Source: CAZHFA01 sp964534945
Lineage (GTDB): Bacteria; Bdellovibrionota_C; UBA2361; CAKMMH01
Direction: 5' to 3'
Assembly (NCBI GenBank): GCA_964534945.1
Contig: CAZHSB010000003.1
Location: 3,333-67,332 of the forward strand
DNA length: 64,000 nt
Under the pieces are notes generated by a model. It made no database searches and was not told the DNA's origin. It saw only the letters and a program-made list of their open reading frames with translations. Positions 37,539 to 45,771 of the stretch are shown piece after piece. Within the stretch, counting starts at the first letter, position 1, and every line of letters begins with the position of its first letter. Both the position numbers and the translations under genes were made by a program.

Positions 37539-38336
37539 ATGAAAAGACAAAGAAAATTATTTAACTTAAATATCGCATTATTATCAGCTCTTTTATTCAT
37601 AACAGGAAACGCATTTTCTAGAGATGTAATGTATAAAGGTTCTGAGGTGGATATTTTTGTGACCCCAGGTGAGCCAACGCAAGTGCAATTTCCATCAAAG
37701 GTCTTAGGAGGATTTAAGAAAAAACTCTCTGCAATTTCACTTGATAAAAAGGGAAATGATCTTGTGATCTTTGCGACTGAGAAAATTTCTAACTCTGGGG
37801 AGTCAATGATAATAAGATTAGATGACGGTCGTTCTTATACTCTTAGAGTCAAGAAAGCAACTGATGAAGAAAAAGATACATTAATAAGAGTTATAGATAA
37901 AAGTCAATCTATTTTAACGAGCTCTGGAGAAGAAGTAGATAATGAGTCTGATCAAGGAAAAACTTTAGGCTTTGCTCCACCTACAAAAGTATCTGGGCTT
38001 ATGAGAGAGATGGTTTTAGCATCTGAGTTTGGAAAAGGTGCTATCAATGGATATAGAGCAACTGATAAATATAGAGGTGAGACTGTAATTAATGATGGAT
38101 CTATACACGCCACAATAGATACAATTTTTATCGGCACAAATCTTTGGGGATATGTTTTAGATGTAAAAAATCTTTTAGATGTATCACAAAAATTAAACCC
38201 TGCAACATTTAGGTTAGATGGCACAAGAGCTATTTCCTTTGAAAAATGGGAACTTTCTCCTCAACCATTAAACATAGAAGAACAGATTGCAAAGGGGCAC
38301 AAAACAAAGGTGTATATTGTGACGAAAGCTAGGTAA
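37539..38336 (+). CDS. traK: TraK/DotH-like outer-membrane-associated T4SS protein
   Basis: A 265-residue exported protein: signal peptide (KLFNLNIALLSALLFITGNAFS), then a beta-rich N-terminal region (TPGEPTQVQFPSKVLG, MIIRLDDGRSYTLRV) and a C-terminal domain with LMREMVLASEFGKGAINGY, TIFIGTNLWGYVLDVKNL and LDGTRAISFEKWELSPQ. The last domain matches the TraK C-terminal pattern (GY, y.G..l.gyv..v.N, F...ai....L.P). TraK and DotH/VirB9-like proteins form the outer-membrane core ring. It follows TraE by 14 bases, as in F plasmids. Confidence 0.68.
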   Translation: MKRQRKLFNLNIALLSALLFITGNAFSRDVMYKGSEVDIFVTPGEPTQVQFPSKVLGGFKKKLSAISLDKKGNDLVIFATEKISNSGESMIIRLDDGRSYTLRVKKATDEEKDTLIRVIDKSQSILTSSGEEVDNESDQGKTLGFAPPTKVSGLMREMVLASEFGKGAINGYRATDKYRGETVINDGSIHATIDTIFIGTNLWGYVLDVKNLLDVSQKLNPATFRLDGTRAISFEKWELSPQPLNIEEQIAKGHKTKVYIVTKAR

Positions 38337-38400
38337 TTTAGAATCATACTATTTCTTAATTAATATGTTAAGGAATAGTCAAAAAAAGAGGTAAATAAAA

Positions 38401-39576
38401 ATGGTTCAAAAGTTTGACGACGTAAAAACATTGGTGACAAAAGATAGAAAGACTAAGTTTATAATAATAGGCGGAATTCTTATGTTTTTCTTATGTTATC
38501 TTGTACTAACATCTGGTAGATATGGTGGACAAGTTCCTAATCAGAAAAAAGAAAAGCAAATGACAGCGCAACAAGAGCATCTAGACGATTTTGTAACTAG
38601 ATTTAAAGTAGATTTGGATAATTTACAAAAAGACCAAGTTGAGGCAAAAAAAGATATGAAAGAACTTGGAAATAGATTAGATATTTATGAAAGAAGAACT
38701 TCAGATATTTTCAAAAAAATTCTAGAAAAAATTTCAGACCTTGAAATCGGAATGAATAACAACGGATATGATTCAAACAATAATTCTGTTGTATCAGATG
38801 AGTTAATGCTGGAAGATGATAATCTTGCGGGGAAAAAAGAAGATGGCTCAGACCAATTAGAATCATTTTTTGATAATAGCAATGAGAATGTTAAACAAAA
38901 AGAAGAAGAAAAAGTAAAACGTGTTGCTTTTGTTGCTCCTGGAGATACCGTTAGAGTAAAACTATTAGGTGGTGTTAATGCACCTACTGACGGCACACCA
39001 TATCCTGTAATCTTTAAATTAACTTCTAATATTGATGGACCAGATAATTCTCAATTATCAGTTGGAGAGGCAAGATTAATTGCTGCAGCTCAAGGATCAA
39101 TTGTAGATCAAAGAGCTCTTTTTAGATTAACAAAGTTAAGTATTCGTTTACCAAACGGAGAAAGAAAAGTTGTATCAGTAGACGGTTGGATTGTTGGAGA
39201 AGATGGGATTAGAGGATTAAAAGGAATTTTAATAGATCCTATTGGAAAAGCAATTGCAGGAGGATTGATGATCGGAGGACTTGCAGGGGCAGGAGAAGCT
39301 ATTTCTGATGCAAATTCTACTATTCAATATTCGTACGATAGTGAAAGAAGAGTAGTAACGGGAGATACAGCAGAATATGCATTAGGGGAAGGGCTTTCAA
39401 ATGGAGCATCTGTTTGGTCTGATGTACTAAAAGATAGATTAAAAGAAATGGTACCTGTAGTTCAAGTTCTTTCTGGGAGAGAGGCTACTGCAACTTTTGC
39501 AAGGGAGGTAACTATAGAAGATTTATATGATCAACTTGATGATAGTACAGGTCAACAGTTTGATGGAATGGATTAA
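38401..39576 (+). CDS. traB: TraB/VirB10-like T4SS core protein
   Basis: A 391-residue protein: one N-terminal span (about 20-40), a coiled coil (about 55-120), an Asp/Asn-rich linker, then a VirB10-type domain. In the domain RVKLLGGVNAPT, YPVIFKLTSNID, EARLIAAAQGSI, VVSVDGWIVGEDGIRGLKG (about residues 260-278) and VVQVLSGREATATFA match the F TraB hallmarks G(V/L)xAPT, GyvvGeDGkxGlrG and P..eV.aGR. VirB10 proteins span both membranes and gate the channel. DotG/IcmE shares the fold but is much longer and carries repeats, so F-type is preferred. Confidence 0.8.
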   Translation: MVQKFDDVKTLVTKDRKTKFIIIGGILMFFLCYLVLTSGRYGGQVPNQKKEKQMTAQQEHLDDFVTRFKVDLDNLQKDQVEAKKDMKELGNRLDIYERRTSDIFKKILEKISDLEIGMNNNGYDSNNNSVVSDELMLEDDNLAGKKEDGSDQLESFFDNSNENVKQKEEEKVKRVAFVAPGDTVRVKLLGGVNAPTDGTPYPVIFKLTSNIDGPDNSQLSVGEARLIAAAQGSIVDQRALFRLTKLSIRLPNGERKVVSVDGWIVGEDGIRGLKGILIDPIGKAIAGGLMIGGLAGAGEAISDANSTIQYSYDSERRVVTGDTAEYALGEGLSNGASVWSDVLKDRLKEMVPVVQVLSGREATATFAREVTIEDLYDQLDDSTGQQFDGMD

Positions 39577-39593
39577 ATTTTTAGGAGCATTTG

Positions 39594-40031
39594 ATGATGA
39601 AAAAAATTATTTTACTTATATTCTTAAGTGTTTGCTTTAGCGGTTGTTATGCGATGCAACATGTTTTTAATCCTTTTTATGAACCCCCTACAGAGTACGC
39701 TCTCAAGGGAGAATTAAACGACCACGCCATACGTGGCACCGAGACATCTGGTACAGCAAGAGAAGCTTTAGAAAATATGGCAAGTTATCAACGTGCACAT
39801 TTGCCACAACCTAGTAATCCTGTCATGCAACCTGCTGTAGTAAGATTAATGTGGGTTCCAGATCATCTAAATACTTTGGGAGATTTAGTACCAGCTCACT
39901 TTTATTACTTAAAAGTATTAAACGAAAGATGGGCAGTGTCTGATGCTTTTGAACTTGAAAAACAACTTAATGAAGGAAGCAAAGATACTTCATCTGTCCC
40001 TTATATAAACCAAGTAGAAAAGGAAAGATAA
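39594..40031 (+). CDS. Small lipoprotein at the traV position
   Basis: A 145-residue lipoprotein. The start is the ATG at 39594 with AGGAG six bases upstream. The signal ends in the lipobox VCFSGCYAM (C at about 19). The C-terminal segment VVRLMWVPDHLNTLGDLVPAHFYYLKV recalls TraV's rxWiAPy-d-dg-l pattern but is short and imperfect. Synteny (after traB, before traC) is the main support for a TraV/VirB7-type role, anchoring the core ring in the outer membrane. An unrelated lipoprotein in the same position cannot be excluded. Confidence 0.6.
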   Translation: MMKKIILLIFLSVCFSGCYAMQHVFNPFYEPPTEYALKGELNDHAIRGTETSGTAREALENMASYQRAHLPQPSNPVMQPAVVRLMWVPDHLNTLGDLVPAHFYYLKVLNERWAVSDAFELEKQLNEGSKDTSSVPYINQVEKER

Positions 40032-40514
40032 ATGTTTAAACAAAAACAAATTTTATCATTTTGTTTATTGGTCACAACGTTCTTTATGTTCGCTTGTGCC
40101 CCTGAATATACAGGAGGAAGTGTTCGAAGAAAAGTGCACATTTTTGCCGTAAGGCAACTACCTCTTCCGCCAGTTTATAATAGGATAAAAACAGTCCATT
40201 TAGCATCTCCTCTTCCTAGTAGAGAAGAACACCCTGTATCAAATAAAATCATTAATCCTGTTTTCCAATTTGAAGCAGAAAACTCGACATTGGGTGAAGT
40301 TGCAATAATTTTGGCAAATACAGCGAAGTATTCTGCTTATTGTGATCCGAGCTTAGCAAATAGAGATTTTTCTTTAATCACATTAGGAACTATCGATGAG
40401 ATAGCAAAAGAAATAGAAAAGGAAGCAGGTATTACTGTAGAACTAAATCATGAAAATAAGGAAATTAGGTTTTTGAATAATTATCAAAAAGAAAGGTTAT
40501 TAAAAGGAGAATAA
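40032..40514 (+). CDS. DotD-like secretin-N-domain lipoprotein
   Basis: A 160-residue lipoprotein with lipobox FFMFACAPE (C at about 22). After a Pro-rich linker, residues about 75-153 (FEAENSTLGEVAIILANTA, DFSLITLGTIDEIAKEIEKEAGITVEL) have the beta-alpha-beta-alpha pattern of a secretin N0/N1 domain (DotD of Legionella has this fold). The gene starts at the base after the previous stop. DotD stabilises the outer-membrane core of Dot/Icm systems and is not part of F systems, so its presence here is notable. The fold is inferred from pattern only. Confidence 0.5.
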   Translation: MFKQKQILSFCLLVTTFFMFACAPEYTGGSVRRKVHIFAVRQLPLPPVYNRIKTVHLASPLPSREEHPVSNKIINPVFQFEAENSTLGEVAIILANTAKYSAYCDPSLANRDFSLITLGTIDEIAKEIEKEAGITVELNHENKEIRFLNNYQKERLLKGE

Positions 40515-40519
40515 AATAA

Positions 40520-43237
40520 ATGGGTATTTCAAGGCTCACAAAAGAAAGGTTATTTCACGATGAAGAGTTATTTAATAATTTATTATCGTATGCAGAATAT
40601 GACAGGGAGTATGGTATTTTCTTTCATTCCGATACTTCTTTTTGGTCAATTTTTAGATTACAACCTTTAGGTATTACTCAAGTTTCCGATACAGATGCCT
40701 TTCAAACAGCAGAACAAATTCAAGAACTCTTTGATACTTTTGAACCAAATATGGCAGTTCAAGTGAATTGGATTACAAGTTTTGAAATCGAAAGTTTATT
40801 AAGAGAAAATATTGCTGAATATCCAATGTCAGGACCTGCAGGCTGGATGGCAAGACGATGGGTACGAGCAATTAGAAATGCTTCAAATAGTAGTCAATTT
40901 GGTCTTCGTCCAAAAAAACTAGATTTATTATTTTGTTTTAGATATGACCCTTCTTGGAGAAGGAGAGACTTTTTTGGACAAATCGCAGAAGGTATAAAAG
41001 CAATATTTTCTTTCGGTTCTGTTACGATGACCGCAGAAAGAAGACGATTAGAATACATAGAACATGCAAATAAATTTAAAGGCATTTTAGATGGTACTAT
41101 AGCGAAGCTTTCTGATATTGGATTTCATCCAAAAAGATTTAATGCTCAAGATTTAATAGATTTACTTTTCCCTTTATTAAATAGGAGAAGTACTAAGGGA
41201 GGAAAATATAGACGTGGCAAATTAAATGCAGTTGCCGTTCCTCAATATGATCCAACAGATATTTTAGCAAATCAAGTTTCGGAAACTTTAGTTGAACATC
41301 CAGAAAATGGAGTAATAAAGAAAGACGGTAGAATTTATAGAACAGCTTCTATGATTCAAACCCCCAAGAACTGTCTTCCATTAATGATTGCGCCGTTGCA
41401 ATGCGCATCATATGAAAATATTTTAAGTGTTACATATTCAAAAGATGACCAACAAACACAACTAAAAAAATTAGATCAAAAAGACAGTATGCTTGGATTT
41501 CGTGAAATAACAGCTCGTGGTAGAGCTAACCAAAAAGTATTACATCAAATTTCTGCAATAAGAGCAGCACGAGCTGAGCTTTATGCTTCAAAGTGTCAAA
41601 TCGTAAGAGTCGGAGTACATCAAACTTTTATTTGCCAAAACGAAGATGAAGCAAAAAGAGCTACATCGGAAGCAATAGCAACGATATCTCAGCTAAATGG
41701 TGCAAGAGGAATGGTACATGAGATTTCTGATTTGGCTACTTTCTTACATTCTCTTCCTGCAATGTATGATCCTGAAATGGATGGAGAAGGTTGGACTGTT
41801 AGTATGAGATCTTCTAGAGCATCTAGATTATTCCCTCTTTATGGAAACTGGAGAGGTACAAAAGGAAAACAATTTTTACTTCCATCTCTTTGGAATAGAG
41901 AGTTAATCGGTTTTGATTTATACGATTCAAATATAGCACCAAACGTTCTTATAAGTGGAGTTTCTGGAGCAGGAAAAAGTTATCTCCTTTGTTATATGTT
42001 AATTACTTTAGGACGAGGACACTTTGCAGCGCTTCCTAACGGACAACAAATAGAAAAACCCCCTATTACATTTGTATTTGATAAAGGTATGACGGGACAA
42101 CCCTGTGGTTTTGAAAAAGTAGCTCAACTCTTCGGAGGAAGGATTTATGAAGCCACTCCATCAAAAGCTCCTGCAATGAATTTCTTGGCACGACTTGGAA
42201 GGACAGCACCAGATCCTAGAAACGAAGATTATAAAGATTTAATTGATATGTGTGCTGATATCGTTTGTGATATGGCTGTTGAAGGTGCAAAACAACCTGG
42301 AAGATTGGAAAAGAATGTTGTTGTGGCATCAGTTGTTGAATCACATAGACTTTATAGAAATGGTCCAATGAGACGAGAATTCATATTAAGCGATGTTGTT
42401 TCTATTTTAAGAGCGCCAAAAAGAGTTGATGAAGATGAAGATACGGCAAAAAGACGACAATTAGTAGCAATGTTAATTGGAGATTATTATGGAGACGGAA
42501 CTTATGCAAGATTCTTCGATAGACCTGGAGCATTAAAACTTCAAGAACGTTTCATCGTTTTCGACTTAAAAGCATTAAGCAGAAATCCAGATCTTCAAAG
42601 AGTATTCTTAAAAGTTGCTATGCTTTGGGCTGACACTGTTATGAACGATCCTATGGAATTAGATTGTAGAAAAGTTTTGGTTTTCGATGAGGCCCATGAT
42701 TTAATCGGGAAAAGCGCCTCAGGAACAGTTGAAACAGCATTTAGATTATATAGAAAAAGAAAAGGCATTGTAATCGCAGCATCGCAATCTGGAGAAGATT
42801 TTTATCTAGGTGAAGGTGGACAAGCAATTGTACAAAACAGTGCTCATAAAATATTTCTAAAACAAGATCCTAGTAAATTTCACATGACTGCAAAGGCTTT
42901 TAATTTAACTCCTCAGCAGGCAGATGTAATTTTAAGACTTCGAACTATTAAAGGATTAGAGTCTCAATTTTATTTAATATCTGATATTGGAGAATCTGCT
43001 TTAGTTCTTCCTTTAGAGCCATCTTTTTATTGGGTAAGTACAAATAATGGAGATGACAACCAACTATTTTCAGATATATTAAAACAAAATGACAATGATT
43101 TCCTTAAAGCTCTAGAGCAAGTCGTCGAGATTGCTCCAAACGGAGCTCATGTATTTAAAATGAGAGTCGAAGACGCTCAAAGAGGAGATGAGATATCTAA
43201 TAATATTAACAATTTAATAAATGATGTGGAGAAATAA
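40520..43237 (+). CDS. traC: TraC/VirB4-like T4SS ATPase
   Basis: A 905-residue ATPase close to the length of F TraC. The N-terminal half is the VirB4/TraC-type domain (YAEYDREYGIFFHSDTSFWSIFRLQPLG). The ATPase half has Walker A GVSGAGKS at 480-487, Walker B VLVFDEAHD at about 719-727, and a sensor IAASQSGED. It is cytoplasmic or membrane-associated and energises assembly. IcmB/DotO is a more distant relative. Spacing to the DotD-like gene is five bases and to the next gene one base, so this is one operon. Confidence 0.88.
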   Translation: MGISRLTKERLFHDEELFNNLLSYAEYDREYGIFFHSDTSFWSIFRLQPLGITQVSDTDAFQTAEQIQELFDTFEPNMAVQVNWITSFEIESLLRENIAEYPMSGPAGWMARRWVRAIRNASNSSQFGLRPKKLDLLFCFRYDPSWRRRDFFGQIAEGIKAIFSFGSVTMTAERRRLEYIEHANKFKGILDGTIAKLSDIGFHPKRFNAQDLIDLLFPLLNRRSTKGGKYRRGKLNAVAVPQYDPTDILANQVSETLVEHPENGVIKKDGRIYRTASMIQTPKNCLPLMIAPLQCASYENILSVTYSKDDQQTQLKKLDQKDSMLGFREITARGRANQKVLHQISAIRAARAELYASKCQIVRVGVHQTFICQNEDEAKRATSEAIATISQLNGARGMVHEISDLATFLHSLPAMYDPEMDGEGWTVSMRSSRASRLFPLYGNWRGTKGKQFLLPSLWNRELIGFDLYDSNIAPNVLISGVSGAGKSYLLCYMLITLGRGHFAALPNGQQIEKPPITFVFDKGMTGQPCGFEKVAQLFGGRIYEATPSKAPAMNFLARLGRTAPDPRNEDYKDLIDMCADIVCDMAVEGAKQPGRLEKNVVVASVVESHRLYRNGPMRREFILSDVVSILRAPKRVDEDEDTAKRRQLVAMLIGDYYGDGTYARFFDRPGALKLQERFIVFDLKALSRNPDLQRVFLKVAMLWADTVMNDPMELDCRKVLVFDEAHDLIGKSASGTVETAFRLYRKRKGIVIAASQSGEDFYLGEGGQAIVQNSAHKIFLKQDPSKFHMTAKAFNLTPQQADVILRLRTIKGLESQFYLISDIGESALVLPLEPSFYWVSTNNGDDNQLFSDILKQNDNDFLKALEQVVEIAPNGAHVFKMRVEDAQRGDEISNNINNLINDVEK

Positions 43238-43238
43238 A

Positions 43239-43532
43239 ATGAAAAAAAATGTATTATTAACATTATTATTTGCATCGCTAATTTCTCTTAATGCTTGTTC
43301 TACAACAACAAGCCAGTCATCGCAGTCTTTAGAAATTAAGAGACAAGACAAAACTTATTCTAAAGAAGATCCTGCGGTGGTTGATTACATTTGGGAAGAG
43401 CCGATGGTTGACGTTATAAAAGTTCCTCCAGGACTAGACCCTGAAGGAATCTATTATAGGCCTCAACATAAGGAAGTAATTGAAATTAGACAAGGCAAAT
43501 GGCAGTATTATAAGAAGCCAAAAGAAGAGTAG
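43239..43532 (+). CDS. Small lipoprotein in the T4SS operon
   Basis: A 97-residue lipoprotein. The start is the ATG at 43239 with GGAG upstream; an ATG at 43221 lies inside the preceding gene and would put a charged stretch before the signal. The lipobox is LISLNACSTT. The mature part has a distinctive Pro-rich segment EPMVDVIKVPPGLDPEGIYY followed by RQGKWQYYKKP. I do not recognise the family. It is probably a periplasmic-face outer-membrane component of this T4SS. Confidence 0.75.
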   Translation: MKKNVLLTLLFASLISLNACSTTTSQSSQSLEIKRQDKTYSKEDPAVVDYIWEEPMVDVIKVPPGLDPEGIYYRPQHKEVIEIRQGKWQYYKKPKEE

Positions 43533-43567
43533 CTTTTTATAAATAATTATTTTAATGGACTAGAAAT

Positions 43568-43906
43568 ATGGGACTTGTAAAAACTGTTTTTTCACCTTTT
43601 ACTAGCACAGTACCTTTAGTATCAATTATATTGGTATTAATTCTTATAGTTGTTTTTAGATTATCTGGCGGTGGCATATCTGATAATGAACAAAGAATAA
43701 GCAAAAAGCACATTGGGACAGAAAATATCGATATGACTGCTGGGACTAAAAAATTAAACTTAAAAGATTCTGGTACTATTACAGTAAAAGCAGATGAATT
43801 AAATGAATTAATGCGTAGAAGAAAACCAAGGCAAGAGGTTAAAAAAGAGGAAAAGAAAGATTACGGAAACTTTGATGATATTGAAGCAGAGCTAGGATTA
43901 AGATAG
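43568..43906 (+). CDS. Small single-span membrane protein in the T4SS operon
   Basis: A 112-residue protein with a membrane span at about residues 11-35 (PLVSIILVLILIVVF) and a polar, charged cytoplasmic or periplasmic tail (LNELMRRRKPRQEVKKEEKKD). No signal cleavage site. No family is recognised. It lies between the lipoprotein and the PH-domain gene, with a 3-base gap to the latter, so it is likely to be translated with it and may partner it. Confidence 0.65.
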   Translation: MGLVKTVFSPFTSTVPLVSIILVLILIVVFRLSGGGISDNEQRISKKHIGTENIDMTAGTKKLNLKDSGTITVKADELNELMRRRKPRQEVKKEEKKDYGNFDDIEAELGLR

Positions 43907-43909
43907 ATT

Positions 43910-44434
43910 ATGGAAGATAAAAAACTTGTAATTTATAAAGTGTGGAGAAGCGAATACAAGCTTTTTATCGGATTATTTATTGGGATATTCCTCTCCATAT
44001 TCTTATCTAAAGAATTTCCAAGTACGGTGCTTTCAGGTGAAGTAATAGAGATTGGAGGAACTAAATATTTCTTATCTCTTCCTGTTTTTTGGCTTATTCC
44101 AGCAGGTTTCTACGCTTTTGCTGCATTAAGAATCTACAATGTTAGATATTGCTTGACAGGAAAAGGTATTGAAATGACAATTGGAATCTTGTCCTTAAGG
44201 CAACGTTCCGTAAAAATACGATATGAGGATATTAGAAGCGTAGAAACGGAGCAAACTATTTTTGAAAGGATGCTAAACATTGGGACTGTAGAAATTGGGA
44301 CATCAGCAACAGGAGCTATTGAGGTTATTTTTAAAGGAATTGAAGCACCACAGGAGGTTCAACAGATAGTACAAAGGGAAAAAGATAGAAGACTTAGCCT
44401 GCAAAAAAATGCTAGATATGTTTCTTCTGATTAA
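43910..44434 (+). CDS. Membrane protein with bacterial PH (bPH2) domain
   Basis: A 174-residue protein with two spans (about 17-33 and 57-79) followed by a bacterial pleckstrin-homology-like domain (about 80-155): RYCLTGKGIEMTIGILSLRQRSVKIRYEDIRSVETEQTIF and a later GTVEIGTSATGAIEVIFKGI. The RYxLT/I...G...R...I.y..I..V pattern is that of the YdbT/bPH2 family, which usually serves membrane-envelope integrity or stress. Its location in a T4SS operon is unusual. Function is unknown. Confidence 0.75.
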   Translation: MEDKKLVIYKVWRSEYKLFIGLFIGIFLSIFLSKEFPSTVLSGEVIEIGGTKYFLSLPVFWLIPAGFYAFAALRIYNVRYCLTGKGIEMTIGILSLRQRSVKIRYEDIRSVETEQTIFERMLNIGTVEIGTSATGAIEVIFKGIEAPQEVQQIVQREKDRRLSLQKNARYVSSD

Positions 44435-44445
44435 GGATTTAAAAT

Positions 44446-45303
44446 ATGAAACAAAAGTTTTTTTTAAATAGTTTTTTAATAGTGACACTTGTAATGCTAC
44501 TATTTCCTTTATCTTCTTTTTCTACAGAAGATAGTATCGACTCGTTAAACAACGAGGAAATTATGTTGCTACAACGACTTAATATTTTAAAAAAGAATAA
44601 CATTACGGATGAAGCAAATTCATTCTTAGATAATACGAAAAAAAATCCGACATATAATAGAAAAAATAAAATAAATATTCAAAAAGAAGCTCCTAAAAAA
44701 GAAATTAAAATACAACCTAAAAAAGTAATCATAAAAAAAACTAATACAGTAGCAAAAAGCAAAGTACAAGCTCCTTTAACATGCCAGCGAGAAAATAAAC
44801 AATTGCAAATCGCAAATCAAAAAATTAATGAGTTGGCAAAAGAATTAGAAAATAAAAAAAGACAACTAATTTTAGTAGAAACCGAAGTCGAAAGATTATC
44901 AGAAGTTATCGAAAGGAAAAATCGTGCAGAATTAAGTTCAAATCATCAATCTGCAATGGGAACAAAAACGCAGAAGACAATGCCTGTAAGAAGATATGTC
45001 AATGAAGAATCATCAAAACCTGATATGCCGATTGTCACAGTAGTTTCAAATAAAGCAAATTTAAGAGCAGGACCAAGTTTAAAAAATTCTTCATTACTTG
45101 AAGTTTCAAAGGGGACTAGATTAGTTGTAGAGACAAGACAGGGTAATTGGTACAGAGTACTGGCTCCTAATGGCAAGAGAGCTTGGGTTTCTTCAGATGT
45201 TGTAAATTTTGGGCCTACCTCGAATGGACAACCGTCTTATACTACGAGAATAAAAGGCTACAATCAAAATGTTGAAGATAGAACAGAAAGTATATTGGAT
45301 TAA
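44446..45303 (+). CDS. Exported coiled-coil protein with C-terminal SH3b domain
   Basis: A 285-residue protein with a signal peptide (NSFLIVTLVMLLFPLSSFS), a Lys-rich region (about 60-105), a coiled coil (about 115-160) and an SH3b domain at about residues 195-255 (TVVSNKANLRAGPSLKNSSLLEV, TRQGNWYRVLAPNGKRAWVSSDVV). Bacterial SH3 domains bind peptidoglycan peptides. The gene overlaps the next one, an M23 peptidase, by 35 bases, so the two are probably partners in remodelling cell wall for the secretion apparatus. Confidence 0.82.
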   Translation: MKQKFFLNSFLIVTLVMLLFPLSSFSTEDSIDSLNNEEIMLLQRLNILKKNNITDEANSFLDNTKKNPTYNRKNKINIQKEAPKKEIKIQPKKVIIKKTNTVAKSKVQAPLTCQRENKQLQIANQKINELAKELENKKRQLILVETEVERLSEVIERKNRAELSSNHQSAMGTKTQKTMPVRRYVNEESSKPDMPIVTVVSNKANLRAGPSLKNSSLLEVSKGTRLVVETRQGNWYRVLAPNGKRAWVSSDVVNFGPTSNGQPSYTTRIKGYNQNVEDRTESILD

Positions 45304-45769
45304 TTTTATAGGATTAATCCTTCTGATTTTTTTCCCTACATTTAATGTATTTGCCATAGAACCGTTCGTAAATCCAATAATGAGTGCAAGGCTTTCTTCA
45401 AAGTACGGAAGTCGTATTCATCCAATAAAACGATATAGCCAAAATCATAGAGGTATTGATTTGGCGGCTCCTTTAGATTCTCCGATTAGAGCAATAATGA
45501 AAGGTATAGTAATTTTTGCTGATAGATATGCAGGATATGGAAATTTAGTAGTCATTCGCCATGAAAATGGCACGACAAGCCATTATGGACATTGTTCAAA
45601 GATTGTTGTGGAACCTGGGACTTACGTTAAAGCAGGTGAAATCATAGCAAGAATTGGAAGTACAGGCATGTCAACAGGGCCACATCTTCATTTAGAAATA
45701 AGACAAAACGGAACCCCAGTAAATCCACTAAACGTATTTCCTACACTCCTAGACGTTGCAAAAGGATAA
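45269..45769 (+). CDS. M23 family peptidoglycan endopeptidase
   Basis: A 166-residue exported enzyme: signal peptide (WINFIGLILLIFFPTFNVFA), then a catalytic LytM/M23 domain with zinc ligands in NHRGIDLAAP (HxxxD) and GPHLHLEIRQNG (HxH). VIRHENGTTSHYGHCSKI and VEPGTYVKAGEIIARIGSTG are also conserved. It cleaves stem-peptide cross-links. Ordinary T4SSs use a lytic transglycosylase to open the wall; none is seen here, so this protein probably does that job. It is the last gene of the T4SS operon and ends two bases before the convergent ABC-F gene. Confidence 0.93.
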   Translation: MLKIEQKVYWINFIGLILLIFFPTFNVFAIEPFVNPIMSARLSSKYGSRIHPIKRYSQNHRGIDLAAPLDSPIRAIMKGIVIFADRYAGYGNLVVIRHENGTTSHYGHCSKIVVEPGTYVKAGEIIARIGSTGMSTGPHLHLEIRQNGTPVNPLNVFPTLLDVAKG

Positions 45770-45771
45770 AT

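Noticed and set aside
38401..39576. Calling the VirB10-like protein DotG/IcmE
   Set aside because: The GWIVGEDGIRGLKG and APT motifs and the short length fit F-type TraB better; DotG is much longer with repeats.
31598..45769. Integrative conjugative element
   Set aside because: No relaxase, integrase, att repeats or partition genes are visible, and the cluster ends directly against ordinary chromosomal genes.
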